A DNA stretch of 64,000 nt from Siphonodentalium dalli (taxonomy: Eukaryota > Mollusca > Scaphopoda > Gadilida > Siphonodentaliidae), in assembly GCA_032622095.1 (NCBI GenBank), contig CP136065.1:65589031-65653030 (forward strand), written 5' to 3'. Position numbers and translations under genes: made by a program. The notes beneath the pieces are model-generated. The model was not told the origin of the DNA, ran no database searches, and saw only the letters and a list, made by a program, of their open reading frames with translations. Below, piece by piece: positions 43,316 to 53,000 of the stretch. Each line of letters begins with the position of its first letter. The stretch's first letter is position 1.

Positions 43316-44330
43316 ATGAACAGTTATCTAAAATTTTCTATAACCCGAAGAAAGCTGGAAGTTATGGCGGTGTAAAGAAGCTTTTTGATGAAGCGAAAAA
43401 GCAGAATAAAAAAATAAAACTCATAGATGTGAAGAAATGGTTGCAAGGCCAGTCGACATATACTTTACACAAACCAATAATTCGAAAATTCCAACGTAGA
43501 AAGACTGTTGTAGCGGTGATTGATATTCAATGGCAGGCAGATTTAGCTGATCTTCAGAATTTGAAATAACATAATGATAATTACAGATATCTGTTGTGTG
43601 TGATAGACAAACTTTGATCGAATCATTCAGGAAAATTTTGAAATCTTCAAAACGTAAACCAAAATCGTTTCAAGCTGATAAAGGTTCTGAATTCAAAAAT
43701 GAAACGTTTTTGAAATTTCTCCGATCAGAAAACATTCATTTCTTCACAACTGAGAATCCAGAGACTAAAGCAAGTATTGTTGAGCGATTTCAAAGAACTT
43801 TAAAAACTCGTATGTGGAAGTATTTCACACACAATAAAACTTCAAGATATATTGATGTTTTACCTAGTCGACTCTTACAACAATAGTTATCACCGTAGCA
43901 TAAAATCGAAACCGTCGGAAGTTACTTTGAAAACTGAAGCTGAAATTTCCAAAAATCTATATGGAACAGGGAAAAAAAAGGAAAATCTACACTGAAAGTG
44001 GGTGACTTGGTTCGTATCAACAAAACAAAAAGAACATCTGAAAAGCGTTATTTACCAAACTGGACTCGTGAAATTTTCAAAGTTGATAAAATTAGTAAAA
44101 CTAATCCAATAACATACAAAGTTGCTTACCTTGATGGTGAAGAGATTGATGGATCATTCTACAAACATTAAATCCAGCATATAAAAGACAGTAAGGTGTA
44201 TGAAATAGAATCAGTTATTGATAAAAGGACGAGAAGAGTGGGTGGTAAAATAGTAAAAGAAATTAAAGTTCATTGGATTGGATATCCAAACAAGTTTGAC
44301 AGTTGGATCCCAGCTTCAAATTTAGTATAA
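43300..44330 (+). pseudogene. INT: retrovirus-like integrase with chromodomain (broken)
   Basis: Would integrate the element and make the 6-bp duplication. ATG 43300 begins MGSILDEQLSKIFYNPKKAG; KKWLQGQSTYTLHKP belongs to the zinc-binding N-terminal region. The first catalytic Asp is in QWQADLADL. The frame then stops at 43567, and a segment of about 20 residues between that and QTLIESFRKIL appears deleted. The second catalytic block is FQADKGSEFKNE, with the Glu in TKASIVERFQRTLKTRMW. After another frameshift near 43875 come an SH3-like part (KVGDLVRINKTK) and a C-terminal chromodomain (YEIESVIDKRTRRVGGKIVK, HWIGYPNKFDSWIPASNL) ending at 44330. Not functional. Confidence 0.88.
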
Positions 44331-44343
44331 AACAGAATATATC

Positions 44344-44601
44344 ATGTCGCAAAATCATTCAGATTCAATTAATCTCGATGAACCATCACAATTTAAGTTA
44401 TGTGGTGAAAAAGTTGCTAAGAATCAAGTCACCTACTTCACGCAGATAATTATTATTTGTATCATAATAATTACATCTATTGTACACATTAGTATCCAGA
44501 GTGCAAACAAAGAATTGTGGCTTATTCTTCTAAGTAGTTCTCTAGGTTATATTCTACCAACACCTGGTCTGAAATTATTGAAAAATACTGAGAAAAAATG
44601 A
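44344..44601 (+). CDS. small two-helix membrane protein
   Basis: 85 residues. A polar N-terminus (MSQNHSDSINLDEPSQFKLC) is followed by a strongly hydrophobic segment at about 34-52 (IIIICIIIITSIVHISI) and a second at about 60-72 (LWLILLSSSLGYIL). Likely a double-spanning membrane protein. A similar small membrane protein sits before the minor capsid gene in many Polintons. The stop overlaps the next start as ATGA (44598-44601). Function unknown. Confidence 0.6.
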   Translation: MSQNHSDSINLDEPSQFKLCGEKVAKNQVTYFTQIIIICIIIITSIVHISIQSANKELWLILLSSSLGYILPTPGLKLLKNTEKK

Positions 44602-45428
44602 ATTCATTCTACATAACTCTCATGAGTGATAGTTCAATGTCACTTTACCCAGCCAACTCACAATGTTGTTTCACAGTGAAATTACCAAAAACCATACATA
44701 TTGATAAAGAGCTTTGGGAAGTTGCAATGGTTGAACTAATTGTACCATCAGAAACATACAACATTATTGGAGATGCTTGCATAATAAAAATTAAAACTTC
44801 TGTTCCAAGATTTTTACAATATCTGCACAAGTTACCAATAAGTGAAGTAGTAATTTCAAAACCAGAAAATGCTATAGAATTAAAAATACCAGAAGGAGCA
44901 TATTCTGGTGGATCACATTTGACAGATGCAATTCAAGGTGTAATTGATATTACAGTAAACAGATTGATTCCAGAACTGGAAATCGTGTTCGGATATTCCA
45001 AAGCACAACAACGAGTTAAAATTTCAAACAATAGTTATACCAAAGTAGGTCTTTTAGATAAACTTGGTTACAGAACAGAATCAGAGACTGCTACATTTGC
45101 TGCCCCTTCGATAACATTTCCATATGGAGTTGATTTAAATGCGGAGCATAATCAATTGTTTGTTTATTCTGACATTGCTGATTATACAATTCTTAGTGAC
45201 GTTGAAGCACCGATATTACGAGTGACATCATTCGAGAGTAAAAGAATACATGATGGTAAACATATTAAGCATGAATTCAAAAACTTACATTATGTACCAG
45301 TATCAAAGTCAAGCTTTGATACCATAAATGTGTATATAACTGGTGATACTGGCAAACCAATTCAGTTTATTGGTGGAAAGTCTATGGTAAAGTTGCAATT
45401 CCGACGCCGAAGTAATTTGTATTTATGA
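44598..45428 (+). CDS. mCP: minor capsid (penton-type, single jelly-roll) protein
   Basis: 276 residues, intact. MNSFYITLMSDSSMSLYPAN opens a beta-rich protein with TVKLPKTIHIDKELWEVAMV and, near the end, GGKSMVKLQFRRRSNLYL. Size, start sequence and position directly before the major capsid cluster fit the minor capsid protein of Polintons, predicted to form pentons at capsid vertices. ATGA overlaps link it to both neighbours (44598 and 45425). No breaks seen. Confidence 0.75.
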   Translation: MNSFYITLMSDSSMSLYPANSQCCFTVKLPKTIHIDKELWEVAMVELIVPSETYNIIGDACIIKIKTSVPRFLQYLHKLPISEVVISKPENAIELKIPEGAYSGGSHLTDAIQGVIDITVNRLIPELEIVFGYSKAQQRVKISNNSYTKVGLLDKLGYRTESETATFAAPSITFPYGVDLNAEHNQLFVYSDIADYTILSDVEAPILRVTSFESKRIHDGKHIKHEFKNLHYVPVSKSSFDTINVYITGDTGKPIQFIGGKSMVKLQFRRRSNLYL

Positions 45429-45805
45429 TGATCCCCGTGTATAGAGGCGTATCTAGACAGTATGGAAATGGAATTGGTTCACTATTCAAATCTGCAATGA
45501 GAACAGTAATACCGTTTCTAAAACCTATTGGTCAGATTGCTAAACAACAAGTATTCAAGCATGGACTTGCTGCAGTCGAAGATATCATTCATCGTGGTAA
45601 AAGTCTAAAAGAAGTATTTTTGAAACAAGGTAAAGAAGCATTGAAATCTTTTGGAAGGGAAACAATAAAGAAAATATCAACACCAAATGGAATAAATAGA
45701 TCATCGCGACCTTTGAAAAATCATTTTTCTCACAAACGAGTTAGAAGTAAGTCCATTAAAACGCCTGTAAAGAAATCAAAACGATCTCTCGATATATTTG
45801 ATTAA
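45425..45805 (+). CDS. basic small virion-type protein
   Basis: 126 residues with GNGIGSLFKSAMRTVIPFLK, then QIAKQQVFKHGLAAVEDIIH and a Lys/Arg-rich tail (KRVRSKSIKTPVKKSKRSLD). An amphipathic hydrophobic segment after GIGSLF plus a basic tail resembles the small capsid-associated or core proteins of adenovirus-like systems. It sits between the minor and major capsid genes. The assignment is by context and composition only. Confidence 0.55.
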   Translation: MMIPVYRGVSRQYGNGIGSLFKSAMRTVIPFLKPIGQIAKQQVFKHGLAAVEDIIHRGKSLKEVFLKQGKEALKSFGRETIKKISTPNGINRSSRPLKNHFSHKRVRSKSIKTPVKKSKRSLDIFD

Positions 45806-45807
45806 TC

Positions 45808-47112
45808 ATGATGATGCAAAATGGATCATGCGAATGCAGCAAGTCCGAGTTAGATGCTTCTGATGTTCCACCAACAATGACAACGATGATGGAATCACAA
45901 TGGATAGAACATCACCCGATTAGCTCTTTGAATAATTCCGCACCGATAGAATTTGTAATTCCGCCTCAAACTGAAATATGGACAGATGTAAATCAATCAT
46001 ATTTGTACCTGAAATTTAAAATCACAAAAGCAGATGGAACAAACTTGGTTGATGGTACTGATGAAATTGCGCCTATTAACAACTTTTTCCATAGCATGTT
46101 CAGTAGTATCGATATTTACCTAAATAACAAACTTGTAACGGCGAACGGAGATACCTATCCTTATCGAGCCTACATGGGAAATCTCTTGGCTTATTCTGGT
46201 GAATGTAAAGAAAATCAACTTGCCTCACTAGAAATGTGGTATCCCGACACCGCTAAACAGTTCACCGAAAACACTAAAGCTGGTGGTAATGATGGATTGA
46301 AATCTCGCCAAGCAATCATAGCAGGTAGTAAAACGGTAGAATTGTGTGGTCGTTTACACACAGATATATTTCTACAAGAGAAATACTTACCAAATGGAAT
46401 TGAGATAAGAATTCGTCTCAATAGAGCGAATCCAAAATTCTCTTTAATTGGTCAGGCCGACGGAAAAATAGTATTTGAAACGGCAGTTTTCAATGTTCGT
46501 ACAATTACGCTGATGCCAGTAGTAGCAAATAACTTGAACCAAACAATAATACAGAAAAATATGAAAATACCGATTAGAAGAGTTGAAGTAAAAACATTCA
46601 CTATTGGTGCAAGGCTTAGATCAAAAATTGAAGATCACCTTTTTCAAGGACAAATGCCAAAGAGACTTTTCACAGGGTTGGTATCAAACACAGATATGAA
46701 TGGCGATATTGAAACGAACCCATTTCATTTCCAACACTTCAATCTGAAAAAAATTGAAGTTAGTCAGGACGGACATACCATCCATAACCGACCATTTGAA
46801 CCAAACTTTGATTCAGAACAATGCCTAAGATCTTATTTATCACTGTATCAGTCTTCGGGTATGTTTGGACAAAACAAATCCTTTGGTTTGAATCTCGAAA
46901 AATACATAAATGGTTATTGTTTCTGGGGTTACGACCTCACACCTGACCAAGGGGCAGAGGAAGGACATTTGCATCCTATAAAAACCGGTAGCATATGGTT
47001 AGAGCTTCAGTTTGCTACAGCTCTAGCTTCAGTGATCAACGTGATAGTCTATTCTGAGTTCGATAATCAAATTGAAATAAACAGTTTGCGAGAAATAATA
47101 ACAGATTATTAA
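45808..47112 (+). CDS. MCP: major capsid protein (double jelly-roll)
   Basis: 434 residues, intact. After a Met/Ser-rich start come SAPIEFVIPPQTEIWTDVNQ and SYLYLKFKITKADG (first jelly-roll strands), NNFFHSMFSSIDIYLNNKLV, YPYRAYMGNLLAYS, EIRIRLNRANPKFSLIG, MKIPIRRVEVKTF and the C-terminal GSIWLELQFATALASVINV. This pattern is that of the Polinton hexon-like capsid proteins (often labelled F54H12.2-like in animal genomes). Three copies would form a pseudo-hexameric capsomer. Length is normal and there are no breaks. Confidence 0.88.
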   Translation: MMMQNGSCECSKSELDASDVPPTMTTMMESQWIEHHPISSLNNSAPIEFVIPPQTEIWTDVNQSYLYLKFKITKADGTNLVDGTDEIAPINNFFHSMFSSIDIYLNNKLVTANGDTYPYRAYMGNLLAYSGECKENQLASLEMWYPDTAKQFTENTKAGGNDGLKSRQAIIAGSKTVELCGRLHTDIFLQEKYLPNGIEIRIRLNRANPKFSLIGQADGKIVFETAVFNVRTITLMPVVANNLNQTIIQKNMKIPIRRVEVKTFTIGARLRSKIEDHLFQGQMPKRLFTGLVSNTDMNGDIETNPFHFQHFNLKKIEVSQDGHTIHNRPFEPNFDSEQCLRSYLSLYQSSGMFGQNKSFGLNLEKYINGYCFWGYDLTPDQGAEEGHLHPIKTGSIWLELQFATALASVINVIVYSEFDNQIEINSLREIITDY

Positions 47113-47116
47113 AAAC

Positions 47117-47533
47117 ATGGATGGATTGCATTTGGAGGAAAAATTGAGACTGGAAGTTGGAGGACTCGATTTCATTCCATATGTTTCTATCCTTGACAAA
47201 GTTCGGAAAACTTTCGAGAAATGTTTCGTTTATGAAATACAAAATCATATTTCAAAAGAAGTGACACTCAATTGTGAAGGATGTAAAATAGATCATCCAA
47301 GTCAGACACGACATTTACTTTGTCTTTGGACACCACCTATACAATGGGTAGATATGTTCATTGATATAGCACTACTTAAATTGAACATCTACCGAGTTAT
47401 GGAACAATGGTATCCAGAAATAGAATCATTTACACCACAAGAGAAATTTGAGGCATTCAAACTTTGGAAAGATATAAAGGAAGTTGTTCATGCAAACTGT
47501 AACCAATTTAATTCGGTTTTTGTTGACTTGTGA
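47117..47533 (+). CDS. Polinton protein with CxxC/H motif
   Basis: 138 residues. Helix-rich start, then LNCEGCKIDHPSQTRHLLCL, a Cys-Cys-His-His-Cys pattern that could bind zinc, then WTPPIQWVDMFIDIALLK and a Glu/Phe-rich end. A protein of this size and motif is regularly placed between capsid and protease genes in animal Polintons. Function unknown. It lies 4 nt after the capsid gene stop. Confidence 0.55.
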   Translation: MDGLHLEEKLRLEVGGLDFIPYVSILDKVRKTFEKCFVYEIQNHISKEVTLNCEGCKIDHPSQTRHLLCLWTPPIQWVDMFIDIALLKLNIYRVMEQWYPEIESFTPQEKFEAFKLWKDIKEVVHANCNQFNSVFVDL

Positions 47534-47562
47534 TGTGAAAAAGTTAAAAAAATACTACGAAG

Positions 47563-47985
47563 ATGAACACTAGCGAACTTCAGCATATACTAGACAAATC
47601 ATCCCACCTCTGTTCATTGTATGGTGTGGTGTGTGCAAAAGATCAGTTACCACACGAGAAACCTCATCATGTAAAAGCATACATAGTAAATACACATACG
47701 TCAGAACAACCAGGAGAACACTGGGTTGCAATTTTCTTCAATGGAAACATTGCAACATATTTCAATTCGTTTGGGATACCAGTTATTCATAAATATATCA
47801 AATCATTTATTCAAATAAATTCGATCGAATGTAAAATAAACGTTGGGCGGTTTCAACATCACGGTACAAACGTGTGTGGTATCTACTGCATATTTGCTTT
47901 ACATTTCTTACATGCACATTTTCACAGCGCTATCGTCTTCGAATTTATTCAAAGACTTTCGCTTTTGTTAAAAATGCACTGGTAA
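47563..47985 (+). CDS. PRO: adenovirus-type cysteine protease, catalytic acid changed to Asn
   Basis: 140 residues. It would process virion proteins. The C5-type order is present: His53 in GEHWVAIFF, the oxyanion Gln98 in RFQHHG, and Cys105 in NVCGIYC. The expected Asp or Glu after the His lies in YFNSFG, where it is Asn68, probably crippling catalysis. The gene is otherwise open. Its last 20 or so codons (SAIVFEFIQRLSLLLKMHW) run into the right TIR, so the C-terminus may not be the ancestral one. Confidence 0.85.
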   Translation: MNTSELQHILDKSSHLCSLYGVVCAKDQLPHEKPHHVKAYIVNTHTSEQPGEHWVAIFFNGNIATYFNSFGIPVIHKYIKSFIQINSIECKINVGRFQHHGTNVCGIYCIFALHFLHAHFHSAIVFEFIQRLSLLLKMHW

Positions 47986-48301
47986 AGTAACACAATTTAC
48001 CAATGTCTCGATTTTTCTCGGTATTATTCTAAGTTCAGTTAGTCCAGCGAAGGAGAGCGCCCTTCGCTTACCACACTGGCATTAGAATCAGAGAAAAATC
48101 GATACATTGGTAAATTGTGCTCTTTTCTGTCAAAAAAACCCTTCGAAGCGCTCACCTTACTCTTTTGGAATCTAGCACAACCTCTATACCGACCCTGTGC
48201 GGGGCACTTTGGCCCGGTCCCAGGTCCTGACATTGACGCTGGTCCATGGGCCAGTGTGCCCCCGAGCGAGGTGGTGGACCAGAGTGCCCGCCAATACTAC
48301 T
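47921..48301 (-). repeat. Polinton right TIR
   Basis: About 380 bp, inverted relative to the left TIR. Its inner end overlaps the last 20 or so codons of the protease gene (to 47985), so the protease C-terminus lies within the TIR. It has only one CCATGGGCC palindrome where the left end has many. Confidence 0.88.
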
Positions 48302-48307
48302 CATACT
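48302..48307 (+). repeat. Polinton target site duplication, right (CATACT)
   Basis: Follows the terminal CCAATACTACT; five of six bases match the left CATACG. Confidence 0.7.
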
Positions 48308-49147
48308 TTAATTTTTTAATTTTTTTTGTGATTTTCTCAAGGACTCAATTACAGTGAAATGTGAAAAAAATACATATGTATGTCAAACGTCACCCCCCCC
48401 CCCCCCCCCCAAGAAAACGGGGGAAAATATAAGCTATATATTCATTTTTGATAGTTCTCAAATATTTTGTTATGTAAAGAAAACTGATACAGTGATTGTC
48501 AACAAACAGCGCTAATGGTGTAGTTCATATATTTTAGTCTGAATGATTTTCAGAATATTTTCCAATATGTTTTTTTGTATTTGCCTGGTAACCCAGGATA
48601 ACCTAACAATTGCATTAGGACAGTTTGACTAATTTGGGGTCAAATCGATAGGTGCCTCATTGATAGAACATCGGTAATTTCTCAATGATAGAACATCGGT
48701 AAGTTCTCAATGATAGAACATCGTTAAGTTCTCAATGATAGAACATCGGTAAGTTCTCAATAAGATTGATAGATCATAGGTTAAGTTCTCAATGAAATTG
48801 ATAGAACATAGGTAAGTTCTCAATTTTGCCCAGAAAGTGTTGACTACTATAATATCGATTATTTAACAGTGGATGCGAATTCTAGTAGATCACCAGACTG
48901 GCCCATGGAGTACCATTGACCTCTTACGATGGAACAATCATGCCCTTCGGTCTTCACCAAATGCAAATAGTTTCATATTCAAGTGAATCCCAGGAAATAG
49001 ATGGGCTCGCCGTACAGCTCATATAAATCATCTCTCGTCGATGCATGGTGTAAATTACAAGTCATCTACATATATATATTTATATATATACACGCGTGGT
49101 TTCCTTTCTCACTGAGCTGGTCGTTTTATTTATTTGTGCCTATTTGT
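48308..49147. other. non-coding, C run and minisatellite
   Basis: A run of about 19 C near 48392-48410; then AT-rich DNA and the minisatellite listed separately. No gene. Confidence 0.5.
48655..48825 (+). repeat. minisatellite, 25-bp unit growing to 32 bp
   Basis: Six copies of TTGATAGAACATCGGTAAGT and its variants with CTCAA between. The first four have a period near 25 bp; the last two have extra bases (AATAAGATTG or AATGAAATTG). Confidence 0.75.
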
Positions 49148-49151
49148 TTAA

Positions 49152-49543
49152 CCCTTTACCCAACAGGAGGGCCCTGTGCCAATGCATTCTCTTATATATG
49201 CGAGTCGACCATAGGTCGCCTCGCATATATAAGAGAATGCATTGGCTTAACACATTAAAAATTATAAAATTGTTAAAGAATGTAAGAAAAAATGGTAAAA
49301 AGTGTTAAAACAAGATTTTTTTTAGGCCAATGCTTTCTCTTATATATGCGAGGCGACCTATGGTCGACTCGCATATATAAGAGAATGCATTGGCACAGGG
49401 CATAACTGTAACTATCACAATGTGGTCAAGGAGCCGGTTCCAATGATATCCATATTTGTATGGTTCTATTGAGACAGACCGAAGATATTTTAGGCTGTTG
49501 AAGCTTTATTTGGCCGGTTTTGGCCGGTTTGTTGGGTAAAGGG
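49152..49543 (+). mobile_element. piggyBac-type MITE, copy A (392 bp)
   Basis: Ends CCCTTTACCCAACA...TGTTGGGTAAAGGG directly between TTAA (49148-49151) and TTAA (49544-49547). TTAA duplication and a CCC-starting TIR are piggyBac hallmarks. Inside are two near-perfect palindromes of about 67 bp (CCAATGCATTCTCTTATATA, GCGAG, then the complement) and CCGGTTTTGGCCGG near the right end. No ORF. Confidence 0.85.
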
Positions 49544-49547
49544 TTAA

Positions 49548-50055
49548 ACAGACATGGCTCATTCGAGCTTTCAAATGCTGTCTACGTAATGTGGAAGGAG
49601 GTATAAGATAGTTTGACAATTGCACGAAATATTGACATATCGGCGTCACATGCTCCGAAATATACTATGCATGGTCACAGCCATTTTCCAGTTAGCGAAA
49701 AACGCTCTTTATTTCTGCCATATCTGGAATAGACTAACACTGAACGCTCTTCTCTGTTCCACGCCGTGCACATTGATGTTGTTTGTTTGAGACCCAAAGT
49801 TGTATTTTGTATGCGTCTTTCTCGGACATATAATGCCATTAGAACGGTATTTTATCGATCTATTTCGATACTGGGAAAAATTCAAAAGTGAATATTATTA
49901 GGTGTATTTACGAGCGCAAACTGTCATGTGACTTTAACTGTTTATTACCCGAGGAGGGATGTATTATATGTGAACATTTTACACAAGGGCGTCCAACTAA
50001 AACATTGTCAATGGGTCATGTGGGGGGGGAGGGGGTAAATGATGCATGCATTATA
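49548..50055. other. non-coding
   Basis: No recognisable gene or repeat between the MITE and the next possible element. Confidence 0.45.
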
Positions 50056-53000
50056 CCGGGCCTGGAACCTACGTCATAAAACAAAGTTTTTCACCGAAAA
50101 ATGGCGGCTGCTCGGTGCGACTCGAAGTAAGTATTTATCGTTTTTGCAAACTATGTTCATAAACCACTAAAAAAATCATTGCTTATGAGCTGTAAAACAT
50201 TGTTTGCTAGCTCACAGTCATATATACCGAGATATATATGTAACGGTTGTAAAGATTATCGCGTTCAGGTGGTTTCCGTCACCAATTTTCGAGGCATGTT
50301 TCAGAGTTTTGAAATGGTAACGCCTACATTGACTTTTAAAACTGGAATTGTGACATAAATGGTAACGCCTACATATAGTCAACATTTGATTCCAAAATTG
50401 GCAATTTGGCTGAATTCTTTCTTTCACTTGCCGAATATCACAATTAGTTTTAGGACTAGTTAGTAGTGTATGCCTTCACAGTTAATGGAACTTATGGCAG
50501 CGCAAGAGTATAATTCTTCCCTCGCTATAAGATCCCCGAATATTGCCGAGGCGAATCGGTATATATCGGCTCAAAAGTAGACTACTTCACTTGTGGCAGG
50601 CTAATTAATACGTTTTTCACGGAATAACTATCACAAGACATAAATGAATAAAATAATAAGTAATTAAATGACCTTTATATATCAATATTATTATAGGGAA
50701 TAAGAAAAAGGGTCATTCTGGCTGATGCATCATATACATGTATAATTATAGGCTAAAATAAACCAAACTTTGATAAATGAATAAATCGCAATATCGCCAC
50801 TGCTTGAGTTGAACCAGGAAGAAGCTTTAAGTTGTATTATTCAATTTTTGTTTCAAATTCAAATGTTTCTGAAATTAATAAAAGAAAAAACTTTTAAAGT
50901 AATGTGAAACACTCCGGTAAGGTGATCGAATAGAAGTGGAGAATAATCTTGTTCAAAGTAGTTATTTTTACAAATGTTATATCTAAATTGACAACACACA
51001 CCGTCATTCTTATATACCAATTAAATGCAGTGACTGCCGATGGCGAAATCGTTTATTTCGACACGACTCAGTCTCATATCGCTGACATTTGTCAATATAT
51101 GCACATAACATGTAGAATTTAAGGTAATAGAAAATAGTTTTGACATATTATATATCAATACTATCGGATTCAGCATTCAATGATGCATGCATATATCGCA
51201 AAATGCCAGTGATGATAGCCGTCTGAAGTCGACAGAAGTCGCAATGTAACTTATACCGATTGTATAGATGGGAAACTACATAGTACATCCCTGCCAGTCA
51301 TTTTCTGAGGCCTTCGATATTCTCGCCATAACGGAAAAGCCCAACACCAAAAAAACACGCGTGGTCTGGAATTCTACGGGTTCACAACAAACGCTAAAAC
51401 CAGCGGGTGTCTATAACCGGGTATTTGGAAAATTTCGGAAACGAAATACTCTGAATGATAACATCTCAGCCGACTGAGCCGCCATATTTCGTCAGCCACA
51501 ATACGAACGTCGTGACTAAGCCGGCTTAGCTAGATAACCAGCCACGAAAATTGGTTGAGCCAGCCATGGGGGGGGGGGGGGGGGGGTCTGGAAAAAAGTT
51601 GCACACCAAAAAAAAAAAATTCTGACCAGAGGGACCCACCACCCCAAAAAATATTGTTTCTTCCAATATATTGGGGACTCACCCCCTCTTTCTCATATTT
51701 TTTATAAAAATTTCAGAGTTTTTTTTAGCCGTTCTTCAATAACTGTGTTAACTGTCTTACTAATTGGTAAACACAGATCAGAAAAAAACGAAAAATAATC
51801 TGTATTTCCAGACGTTTCCGTGTGTTTTCAGTATCTAACAACAATAATAAAGCATTGTGTAGGTACACTATATGTCACAAATCGCCCTAGACCCCATTAT
51901 AGCCTTAATAAATCGAGTGTGTTGTGTCTGACAGAGAACACCGACCAGTGTAAATAGTGGTAAACAGGTCAGGGGTTCCACAATTATTTGTAGATGACCA
52001 AAGAACTCTTTTAAGTCTTCTCCGCCGGGGTGGGGTGGGGTGGGGAAGGGGAATTGTTTTTGGTTAGGTATACACATAGATATATGGTTATTATACCGCC
52101 CAATATTAGTCGGCGGGTATATAGTTGACGTCTCGAGCCGTCCGTCCGTACAATCATTTTGCATTATAACTCAAGAGTCGGTTGTCATATTTTTATGCCC
52201 TATGGCATGGTGGCGGACCAGAAATGGGGAAAGAATATGCATAATATCACGGGTTGTGACTATTAATGCCTACCAGAGTTATGGGCCGTGTTCGACTTCA
52301 TGAAATTCAGTCCGTACAAAGCTTTTGCAATATAAGTTAAGTGTCGGTTGTCGAATTTTGATGTGGTTTGGTATGGTGATAGACCAGAATGAAGAATTGA
52401 ATGTCATTTCTTAATGCATCACTTTATTTCAGTTCATCTATTTGTAAGTGATAACAGTATACAATTAGTATTTTAATTTAGTCTTGTTGAGCAGTAAAGC
52501 TCCAAGATGAAGTTCGGAAATTCAATGAGAATAGCGTCACCTTCAGTTGGGATTGTCTGAGCAGTAAACAGTTAACGGTCATTCATCATGACCAATTCAG
52601 TTTTATTTTGATAATTGTTGCAAATTAACATTACTTGCAATCATTCAAGATGAGAAACAACCAGGAACAATGAATTGCATGCCAGGACAAGACAGTATTT
52701 CAGACATTAGAAATTTATGAGATACCCTTTTCAATTTCATGTTATGCAACAATCATGTTAATGATATATAGTCATCATTGAGTATTCACCATGTAGTATC
52801 CAATTTGTGATACAGTTTTTATGTTTTATTACTTTTATTCAAGTAATACAACTGGGTAATATATTAATTGTGTTACTAAATATTTCTTCCGCTGATAATA
52901 AGTTTCCTGAACGCTATTACGGTGGTCCACTGTGAAGTGGTCCGGGATCCTGTGAAATCCAGAATGTTGCTAAATCTGAGGCTAAAGAGGTCACTATAGT

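Larger units (their letters stand above)
32493..48301 (+). mobile_element. Polinton/Maverick element, 15.8 kb, both ends present
   Basis: Endogenous virus-like transposon of animals. The ends are inverted repeats starting AGTAGTATTGGCGGGC and ending in the complement (terminal AG...CT), flanked by a near-perfect 6-bp duplication. It encodes protein-primed PolB, packaging ATPase, chromodomain integrase, minor and major capsid proteins and an adenovirus-type protease, all on the plus strand from 36.0 to 48.0 kb. The left arm (33.2-35.9 kb) carries small accessory genes on both strands. The length is typical (15-20 kb). Several genes are broken, so it cannot be autonomous, though most virion-type genes are open. 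Confidence 0.95.
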
